A stretch of 5,199 nucleotides of DNA. Source: Candidatus Aegiribacteria sp. Lineage in GTDB: Bacteria; Fermentibacterota; Fermentibacteria; Fermentibacterales; JCC-6. Made by a program: the position numbers and the translations under genes. The notes under the pieces are model-generated. The model was not told the DNA's origin. It saw only the letters and a program-made list of their open reading frames with translations, and searched no databases. This document shows, one piece after another, positions 1-4,850 of the stretch. Within the stretch, counting starts at the first letter, position 1. Each line of letters starts with the position of its first letter. The stretch is from assembly GCA_030640155.1 (NCBI GenBank), contig DAOWJX010000071.1, positions 1 to 5,199 of the forward strand, written 5' to 3'.

Positions 1-282
1 ATGCAGTCCTCCGGGGTCAATTGTGTACCGGTGTGTCAGGTTGAAGTCCTCATCAATAGTGAAATAGCCTATACCACCATCATAAGGAGCTATGAAAACT
101 CCGTTCTCGTAAATCTCAAAGTCATTTATCCAGTCCCAGGGGATGTGCGCTTTCAGTGGCAGAGTCTGCGTCCATCCTGCGCTAACGATGAAAAACACCA
201 TCAGAATCGAATAAACCGCAATAAGTCCTGATCTGAATCTATTTTCCTTACAGCAACCTACCGGGAATACTTCTTTTCGCAT
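1..282 (-). CDS. N-terminal part of an exported protein, probably a beta-propeller/LVIVD relative (partial, runs off left edge)
   Basis: This minus-strand reading frame is open from an ATG at 282-280 to the window edge, giving 94 residues with no stop. An AGGAGG ribosome binding site (293-288) lies 5 bases before the ATG, which decides the start. Residues 1-19 are charged (RK, K, R-R), residues 20-35 form a hydrophobic segment (LIAVYSILMVFFIVSA), and the chain then becomes polar. This fits a signal peptide with a long n-region or a signal anchor. Residues 55-90 (FEIYENGVFIAPYDGGIGYF..) resemble the strand pattern 'xxxGVYVAxxxGGlxxxDxxxx' of LVIVD-type blades, as in the upstream neighbour, but only one possible repeat is visible, so the family is tentative. 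It lies 94 bases downstream of the LVIVD gene on the same strand and shares a leader motif with it. The plus-strand frame over the same bases is a shadow: it lacks a ribosome binding site there. Confidence 0.72.
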   Translation of the reverse strand, partial: MRKEVFPVGCCKENRFRSGLIAVYSILMVFFIVSAGWTQTLPLKAHIPWDWINDFEIYENGVFIAPYDGGIGYFTIDEDFNLTHRYTIDPGGLH

Positions 283-284
283 TT

Positions 285-331
285 TTCCCTCCTGTTCTAA
301 TGCTTCCGATTAAACCTAACTACCTGCATCA
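285..331 (-). repeat. Leader repeat copy A upstream of the partial exported-protein gene
   Basis: Read on the minus strand, this holds TGATGCAGGTAGT (331-319), a 17-base spacer, then ATTAGAACAGGAGGGAA (301-285), which contains the ribosome binding site of the downstream gene. The same two blocks occur at 2195-2160 before the LVIVD gene: the first is identical (13/13) and the second differs at one position (16/17). The spacer sequences differ. What the first block does is unknown; an operator, promoter element or mRNA leader element are all possible. Confidence 0.6.
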
Positions 332-376
332 GTTGTATCCTGCCCTCTGCAAGCCCTCTTTGAACCTTCTTTGCCT

Positions 377-2065
377 CTATTTCAGCAAAATCACCTTTTT
401 CGTTACAGCATGATTCTGCGTCTCGAATCGAACAAGATAAACACCGGCTGATACTTCGCAGCCGTGATCATCTCTTCCGTCCCAGACAGCATGAAAGGAT
501 TGTTCTGCATCAGGATAATCCCATTGTCTGATCAGTCGTCCGCCAACATCATAGATCTTCAGATAAGAACCTGGGAGCATAGAACCAGAAGTTATCCTGT
601 TGCCCCCTTCGCTTTGCCCAATACTGAATGTGATTTCTGTCGACCCTCTGAACGGATTCGGAACTATATCCAAAAGCACCAGAGAACCCGGAGAAGAGCT
701 GCTCTCCCCTATTCCCAGTATAGAAATGCTGAAGAATGAATCGCTCTCGTCTTCACCGATATTAAGGCATGAATCATAGGCTAATATCTTTATAAGGCAG
801 CTGTCAGACTGGGTATCCGGAACAGTCCATGAATAGGTCGAATCATTCACTTCACCAGTGGCAATTGTTTCCCAGTTCGAACCGGCATCTATTGAAAAAA
901 GAATGTTTATGGAATCCACACCAACATTGTCTTCAGCAAGCCAGGTAATATCACAGGTATCACCGGGTTCAAAACCCTCACCACCATTGGGGAAAATAAC
1001 ACTGACAGTCGGAGGTTCATAGTCGACTACATTAAGTGCATAAGCCCCCCATATACCTTCAATATGACCTACTTCAAACGGGTTTTCCGGATCCGAAACA
1101 TCGTATGCACGAAAAAAACCGCCGAAATCAGCAGCATAAGCGTAATTTCCTAATACACTAACCCCGAAAAGATAGTCGCCGGACTGATTGCAGAAACCAA
1201 CCTCAAATGGATCTGTCGGATCTGAAATATCTATTATACGAAGACCATGTTCCCAGCCGGCGATATAGGCATAATTCCCTGCCAGAGAGACTCCCATAGC
1301 GATGCTGGGTAGCTCACAGACACCTACCCTGAATGGGTTTGACGGATCTGAGACATCGACTATCTCAAACACATCTAACCCGCGGTCTGAGTTTCCTCGC
1401 ATTTTAGCAGGAAACCATAACGCAAGATATGCATAGGTGCCTGATACAACACACTCTTCAACCCAGAACCAGTCTTGGGTTAGTTCGTAAAAACCTACCT
1501 CAAATGGATTCTCCGGATCTGAGACGTCCAATATTAGAATACCACCTTTAAAATTATTGAATTGAGCACCGGCATAGGCAAAATTCCCTGATATATAAAC
1601 ATCGGAAGCGAATTGATATCCATTATCATAATAACCTGTAAAAGCTGGATTCGCCGGATCTGAAACATCTATTATCAGAAGACTGTCATTATCTGTTACA
1701 TAAGCGTATGAACCTGAAACATAAACACCAACAGCATAGTAATTTGTATTATAAGTTCCTTCCACATATGGATTTGTTGGATCTGAAATATCTATTACAC
1801 GAAGACCGGCTTGAGCATCGGCAAGATAGGCATAATTCTCCGATACAAACACATCGTGAGGACCGTAAATGCCACAAAAGCCTACCTCAGATGGATTCGC
1901 TGGATCTGAAATATCTATTACACGTAAACTGCCGTCATGATCAGCGACATAGGCGAAAATCCCTGAAGTTGGTAACCTGTCAGCTCTCAGGGATGACTCA
2001 TTACCAGCCCATAAAAAGCCCGGTAACATCATCATTATTAAACATATCCGTATTATCTTTCTCAT
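377..2065 (-). CDS. Secreted LVIVD seven-repeat beta-propeller protein with Ig-like domain and FlgD/Por-type C-terminal tail
   Basis: This is a 562-residue exported protein. Residues 1-20 are a classic signal peptide (MRKIIRIC, hydrophobic core, then FLWA before GNES). Residues 36-348 hold seven LVIVD repeats (Pfam PF08309 family), each with a YAY strand and a D(I/V)SDPxNP core, centred near residues 51, 92, 133, 180, 237, 279 and 322. Seven repeats fit a seven-bladed propeller. The first repeat lacks its outer strand and residues 341-350 (AYALNVVDYE) could supply it, which would close the ring. Repeat 5 carries an insertion near residues 217-233. Residues 351-448 look like an Ig/KNH-like domain (FPNGGE, ITW, DNVGVDS, YSWTVP). 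Residues 462-562 match FlgD-Ig or type IX secretion tails (PNPFRGSTEI, LKIYDVGGRLI, WDGRDDHG, SAGVYLVRF, KKVILLK). It is probably cell-surface bound or released; the ligand is unknown. The ATG gives a perfect signal peptide, although its GGGAGGT ribosome binding site is 14 bases away. Confidence 0.9.
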   Translation of the reverse strand: MRKIIRICLIMMMLPGFLWAGNESSLRADRLPTSGIFAYVADHDGSLRVIDISDPANPSEVGFCGIYGPHDVFVSENYAYLADAQAGLRVIDISDPTNPYVEGTYNTNYYAVGVYVSGSYAYVTDNDSLLIIDVSDPANPAFTGYYDNGYQFASDVYISGNFAYAGAQFNNFKGGILILDVSDPENPFEVGFYELTQDWFWVEECVVSGTYAYLALWFPAKMRGNSDRGLDVFEIVDVSDPSNPFRVGVCELPSIAMGVSLAGNYAYIAGWEHGLRIIDISDPTDPFEVGFCNQSGDYLFGVSVLGNYAYAADFGGFFRAYDVSDPENPFEVGHIEGIWGAYALNVVDYEPPTVSVIFPNGGEGFEPGDTCDITWLAEDNVGVDSINILFSIDAGSNWETIATGEVNDSTYSWTVPDTQSDSCLIKILAYDSCLNIGEDESDSFFSISILGIGESSSSPGSLVLLDIVPNPFRGSTEITFSIGQSEGGNRITSGSMLPGSYLKIYDVGGRLIRQWDYPDAEQSFHAVWDGRDDHGCEVSAGVYLVRFETQNHAVTKKVILLK

Positions 2066-2079
2066 AATTGTTAACCTAG

Positions 2080-2086
2080 ACCTCCC
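2080..2086 (-). promoter_or_regulatory. Ribosome binding site of the LVIVD gene with long spacing
   Basis: GGGAGGT on the minus strand is the closest good Shine-Dalgarno match to the ATG at 2065-2063. The gap is 14 bases, longer than the 5 bases seen before the other three starts in this window. No ATG, GTG or TTG lies in the gap in the right frame. The signal peptide begins exactly at the ATG, so I keep that start. Weak or regulated initiation is possible. Confidence 0.5.
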
Positions 2087-2159
2087 GATTAGAATCCAGG
2101 ATTTCTACCCCTTTCTCTTGGTATTTATCCCTCTTTTACCGTCCAGACTGTATTGTTTC

Positions 2160-2195
2160 TTCCCTCCAGTTCTAATATTTGCACTACCTGCATCA
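2160..2195 (-). repeat. Leader repeat copy B upstream of the LVIVD gene
   Basis: Read on the minus strand, this is TGATGCAGGTAGT (2195-2183), a 6-base spacer, then ATTAGAACTGGAGGGAA (2176-2160). It begins 5 bases after the stop codon of the TrmB-like gene and ends 94 bases before the LVIVD start. It matches copy A at 331-285, with a spacer 11 bases shorter. Here the GGAGGGAA block has no start codon next to it, unlike copy A, so it is either a relic or has a role other than initiating the LVIVD gene. Confidence 0.6.
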
Positions 2196-2200
2196 TTCAT

Positions 2201-3073
2201 TTATCGTCTCTTTACCCTTCCTTCATTTGCCAGAGCATCGATATCGATTTCCCTGATCGAGATTCCTTCCTCCCAATAGGAATAAAAGGTTTTCCTGTGA
2301 TAGCTTCCCAACCCCTTATCCCTCATATATATGGTGCTTGTCGGATGTTTTCCGGTTCTGATTCCTTTCAGAAGGATGATGATATGCTCGCCGTCTATAA
2401 GCCCCAGTTTGCAGGGTATGTTTTCGACAAAGTGTATGTTGAAATTTTCATAATCAAGAAGTTTTCTATCATATACATCAAATATCCCTTTAATTGAGTC
2501 ATTCAAGCCGATGAGTATATTAACCAGTACATTGTTTTCCAGTGCTTTTCTCACAAGTCTGTTGGATTCAACATTAAGACGTCTTGCCAGTTCTTTTTCT
2601 TTATTTCCAAGGTTTACCGAAATACTTTCACTGGCGGAGCTTATAAGTATTTCATTCTCTGCAGATTCAATGAGATTATTGTTTCTGTTAAGTATGAGTA
2701 TTGGATCACTTATCAGCTCTACGTAGTCTACCGTATCGCTTGAATCATACGGATCTTCATACATTCTGCTCAGTTCCTCAGATATTTCGTTAATGCTGGC
2801 TGTTACCAGTGAAAGCCTTTTCCTCACTTTTTCCATCAACAATGCTGGATCAACCGGCTCGTATGTTTTCTGTGTAGATTGCAGTAATATGCATGCACCT
2901 TTTTTTTCAAGTGATGTCAGCAGGTCATAAACTTTAGTTCTCTTCAATCCTGATATCTTCGCAACTTCTGACGGAGAACATTTCTTCTTTTGAAGTAATG
3001 CCATATAGACCTTAATCTCGCCAGGTACTAAATCGATATAGCTGAATATTTCATTCAAATGTTTAAGATTCAT
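2201..3073 (-). CDS. TrmB-family transcriptional regulator
   Basis: With the ATG at 3073 this is a 290-residue cytoplasmic DNA-binding protein. Residues 8-73 form a TrmB-type winged helix (PF01978 family): helix 1 at LVPGEIKVYMALL, then CSPSEVAKISG, a recognition helix in GLKRTKVYDLLTSLEKKG, and a wing ending KTYEPVDP. Residues 77-106 look like a coiled-coil dimerisation helix. Residues 112-280 look like the effector domain of TrmB proteins, alternating strands and helices with NNLIESAENEILISSAS, LVRKALENNVLVNILIGL and KLGLIDGEHIIILLKG. Known TrmB proteins often control sugar uptake; the ligand here cannot be read from sequence. The ATG is chosen because AGGAG (3083-3079) lies 5 bases upstream and the conserved domain starts soon after; a TTG at 3118 in the same frame would add 15 residues but has only a weak ribosome binding site. 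It is the first gene of the minus-strand cluster and could control the exported-protein genes. This family is far commoner in archaea, which is mildly odd here. Confidence 0.88.
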   Translation of the reverse strand: MNLKHLNEIFSYIDLVPGEIKVYMALLQKKKCSPSEVAKISGLKRTKVYDLLTSLEKKGACILLQSTQKTYEPVDPALLMEKVRKRLSLVTASINEISEELSRMYEDPYDSSDTVDYVELISDPILILNRNNNLIESAENEILISSASESISVNLGNKEKELARRLNVESNRLVRKALENNVLVNILIGLNDSIKGIFDVYDRKLLDYENFNIHFVENIPCKLGLIDGEHIIILLKGIRTGKHPTSTIYMRDKGLGSYHRKTFYSYWEEGISIREIDIDALANEGRVKRR

Positions 3074-3078
3074 TGCTT

Positions 3079-3083
3079 CTCCT
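3079..3083 (-). promoter_or_regulatory. Ribosome binding site that decides the TrmB-like start
   Basis: AGGAG on the minus strand ends 5 bases before the ATG at 3073-3071. The alternative TTG start at 3118-3116 is preceded only by AGAAGG at a loose position. This favours the 290-residue form over a 305-residue form. Confidence 0.6.
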
Positions 3084-3129
3084 GTTTCAAAAATAAGTTG
3101 TCCCCTGATGGACGACAATAGCCTTCTAT

Positions 3130-3401
3130 TTGTCTGTTGTCAAGTTCTTCATTCTCTTCCTGGTGTTTCCTCCACTACTCATACAGGTCGATTATGAGAG
3201 TGTGAATCTGATCCGCATTTCCAGCGACAATATCAGGCTAAATAGAAATAGCTTAGGCATTTATCGCATACCATCAGGGATATCGCATGCAGATCATCGG
3301 AGTTTGGCGATGGTGAATTTTCCATTGATATTAACACCGTTTCAGGGGATATCTCCTTAATCAACTGTAGAATGACAATAGACTGTACCCTGATCAATTA
3401 A
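3130..3401 (+). pseudogene. Remnant of a DUF4097-like (putative adhesin) gene, broken by a frameshift
   Basis: Two overlapping plus-strand frames read as one protein if one G is added to the GGG run at 3277-3279. The first frame gives ..VDYESVNLIRISSDNIRL then NSLGIYRIPSG; the second continues DIACRSSEFGDGEF, then SIDINTVSGDISLINC, and stops at 3399-3401. The repeated 'SGDI(A/S)' units spaced by short beta segments are typical of DUF4097 (PF13349) beta-helix proteins ('TxSGDIxL'). The intact second unit reads TCAGGGGATATC at 3343-3354, whereas the first reads TCAGGGATATC at 3274-3284, so a one-base loss in a G run is the simplest reading. No ATG or ribosome binding site precedes the frame, and about 90 residues is far short of a full family member, so this is a fragment and not simply a sequencing error in a live gene. 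The upstream part (3130-3186) is hydrophobic and its membership is doubtful. Confidence 0.4.
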
Positions 3402-3434
3402 CTGCAGTAGTATCAGGTGTCAGGTGAAAGCACC
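3389..3434. repeat. Cluster of small inverted and tandem repeats
   Basis: CCTGAT (3389-3394) pairs with ATCAGG (3412-3417) across a 17-base loop that contains the palindrome ACTGCAGT. The second arm overlaps a perfect tandem repeat of TCAGGTG (3413-3426), and GGTG-AAAG-CACC (3423-3434) could form a short hairpin. The stems are short and no T-run follows, so I do not call a terminator. It lies directly after the stop of the DUF4097-like remnant. Confidence 0.4.
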
Positions 3435-3481
3435 AGGATTCAGGATCCGACCCCGGAAACAGAGATATAAATTCGCGTAGA

Positions 3482-3547
3482 GTAATGCTTTTTTCCTGCG
3501 ACAAGCCACATTGTAATCATTTTTCCTGACCTGTAATTGTTTTTCCT
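3482..3547 (+). repeat. Three copies of GTAATnnTTTTTCCT
   Basis: The copies are GTAAT-GC-TTTTTTCCT (3482-3497), GTAAT-CA-TTTTTCCT (3513-3527) and GTAAT-TG-TTTTTCCT (3533-3547). The first has one extra T. Their starts are 31 and 20 bases apart, close to three and two helical turns. They sit in non-coding DNA about 180-240 bases before the Fic gene. They could be binding sites for a regulator or simply decayed tandem repeats. Confidence 0.45.
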
Positions 3548-3633
3548 TTTCGGTAAAGAAAAGAACTTCACTCCGTCTTCCGATACGGAACATTCCCTCG
3601 ACCTGCTGGAACACGAAACAGGAAGCCCATCTC

Positions 3634-3662
3634 TTGCCCTTGACCCGTTTGTTCACCATATT
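3634..3662 (+). promoter_or_regulatory. Possible sigma-70-like promoter of the Fic gene
   Basis: TTGCCC (3634-3639) and CATATT (3657-3662) are separated by 17 bases and each matches about four of six consensus positions. Transcription would begin about 3670, giving a leader of roughly 50 bases. The first GGGTCA-type half-site lies between the two boxes and the next starts right after the second, as expected for repressor sites. The match is weak and the host's promoter consensus is unknown. Confidence 0.25.
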
Positions 3663-3702
3663 CGGGTCAACACGTGACCCAATTAGCAAAACATTCGGGT
3701 CA
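3641..3702. promoter_or_regulatory. Candidate operator: four GGGTCA half-sites before the Fic gene
   Basis: The hexamer GGGTCA or its reverse complement TGACCC occurs four times in 62 bases: TGACCC 3641-3646, GGGTCA 3664-3669, TGACCC 3675-3680, GGGTCA 3697-3702. Orientation alternates. Centre-to-centre distances are 23, 11 and 22 bases, so all lie on nearly the same face of the helix. The two plus-oriented copies share the longer word ATTCGGGTCA (3660-3669 and 3693-3702). The middle pair forms the inverted repeat GGGTCA-ACACG-TGACCC. The last site ends 8 bases before the Fic ribosome binding site. A dimeric regulator, perhaps the winged helix of the Fic protein itself, is the likely ligand; that part is inference. 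Confidence 0.6.
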
Positions 3703-3722
3703 TTCTGTAAGGGAGGGACAGC

Positions 3723-4850
3723 ATGAACATGTATATCTGGCAGCGTGATTCGTGGCCCCGCATGAACTGGAACAGTACTGAATTGATACTGCCCCTCGGG
3801 CGAACAAGGCTTGCTCAGGGTGAGCTTATTGCTAAAGCTGAACATTTGGGAATTAGACTCCACGCGGAACAGCTGGAAGAAGAGGTTTTCTCAACTGCTG
3901 CCATAGAGGGCGTAAGGCTTGACAGGATTCAGATAAGATCTTCAGTAGAAAGAAGACTGGGAATGAAAACAGCTGGCGTCATTCATCCTGAGAAGCACGT
4001 CGACGGGCTTGTTCAGGTTCTCATTGACGCTACGCAGGATTACTCTCTCAAGCTCTCAGCTGAAAGACTGAAAGGATGGCAGGCAGCTCTGTTCCCTTCC
4101 GGATACTCCGGCATACACAGGATAATCACGGGAAACTGGAGGACTAGCACATCACCGATGCAGGTGGTTTCTGGCTCTCCTGAAAGGGAGAGCGTACATT
4201 TTGAAGCTCCACCAGCTAACAGGCTGGAGAAGGAGATAGCCAATTTCCTTTCCTGGTTCAATTCCCCGATCTGGAAAACTGACGGCATCATCAGAGCAGC
4301 TCAGGCTCATCTTTACTTTGTAACTATCCACCCCTTTGAAGACGGCAACGGCCGCATCGCCCGTGCTGTCTCAGATATGGTACTTGCCCGGGATGAAGGG
4401 CGCAGCCGAAGGCTCTACAGCATATCAGCCCGGATACTCTCTGAACGATCGGAGTACTACGATATCCTTGAAAGGACTCAGAAGGGAAACGGAGACATCA
4501 CGAATTGGCTGGTCTGGTTCCTTGAATGCATGGAAGGAGCTTTGAGAACAGCTGAAATTCAAATCGAACATGCCGGCGAGAAAGCCCGTCTGTGGCAGAG
4601 CCTGTCGAATAGAGTCCTGAATTCGCGGCAGAAGAAAATCATCAACAGGCTCTCTGAATCGGGTAGAGATGATTTTGATGGCGGATTAACAAACAACAAA
4701 TACAGACGAATAGCAAGGACCTCGCGGGAGACAGCCAAGAGAGATCTCACAGATCTCGTGAAAAAGGGTATTCTCAGAAGAAATCCTGGCGGCGGAAGAA
4801 GCACCAGCTACAGTCTTGTGTGGCCGGATCAGAATACAGAAACGTCCTAG
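3723..4850 (+). CDS. Fic family protein adenylyltransferase, class II, DUF4172 type with C-terminal winged helix
   Basis: This 375-residue protein is expected to transfer AMP from ATP to hydroxyl side chains of target proteins; the target is unknown. Residues 3-80 match the DUF4172 N-terminal domain (PF13776; MYIWQRDSWP..) and include the inhibitory motif T58-A-A-I-E62-G63, the (S/T)xxxE(G/N) signature whose glutamate blocks productive ATP binding in class II Fic proteins. The Fic core (PF02661) spans roughly 112-270, with the target-docking flap near WRTSTSPMQVVSG (139-151) and a complete active site HPFEDGNGRIAR at 203-214, including catalytic H203, D207, N209 and R211/R214. Residues 300-367 form a winged helix (QKKIINRL, TSRETAKRDLTDLVKKGILRR, then a glycine-rich wing). 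This order matches known proteins such as Shewanella SoFic. GGGAGGG (3711-3717) is 5 bases before the ATG at 3723; a second ATG at 3729 is 11 bases away and would give MYIWQ, the usual family start. All catalytic residues are present, so it should be active and self-inhibited. Confidence 0.93.
   Translation: MNMYIWQRDSWPRMNWNSTELILPLGRTRLAQGELIAKAEHLGIRLHAEQLEEEVFSTAAIEGVRLDRIQIRSSVERRLGMKTAGVIHPEKHVDGLVQVLIDATQDYSLKLSAERLKGWQAALFPSGYSGIHRIITGNWRTSTSPMQVVSGSPERESVHFEAPPANRLEKEIANFLSWFNSPIWKTDGIIRAAQAHLYFVTIHPFEDGNGRIARAVSDMVLARDEGRSRRLYSISARILSERSEYYDILERTQKGNGDITNWLVWFLECMEGALRTAEIQIEHAGEKARLWQSLSNRVLNSRQKKIINRLSESGRDDFDGGLTNNKYRRIARTSRETAKRDLTDLVKKGILRRNPGGGRSTSYSLVWPDQNTETS

Larger units (their letters stand above)
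3074..3722. other. Divergent intergenic region without an intact gene
   Basis: This 649-base stretch separates the minus-strand TrmB-like gene from the plus-strand Fic gene. From left to right it holds a decayed DUF4097-like fragment (about 3130-3401), a patch of small tandem and inverted repeats (3389-3434), three copies of GTAATnnTTTTTCCT (3482-3547), and four GGGTCA half-sites just before the Fic gene (3641-3702). Open frames exist on both strands but lack ribosome binding sites and recognisable domains. The number of relics and repeats suggests an old rearrangement junction between the left and right gene groups. Confidence 0.55.

Noticed and set aside
1..231. A plus-strand 76-codon open frame at the left edge
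   Set aside because: It is antisense to the minus-strand exported-protein frame, which has a ribosome binding site and a signal-peptide-like N-terminus.
3090..3118. TTGTCG, 17 bases, TATTTT on the minus strand as a promoter of the TrmB-like gene
   Set aside because: The spacing is ideal, but transcription would start about at the ribosome binding site, leaving a leader of only around 10 bases, and the host's promoter consensus is unknown.
3546..3563. CTTTTC-ggtaaa-GAAAAG inverted repeat as a terminator
   Set aside because: The stem is short and A/T-rich, no clear T-run follows, and no gene ends nearby.
3420..3863. A 147-codon minus-strand open frame overlapping the start of the Fic gene
   Set aside because: It covers the Fic N-terminus, the operator candidate and repeat-rich DNA, has no recognisable domain and only antisense overlap with a well-supported gene.
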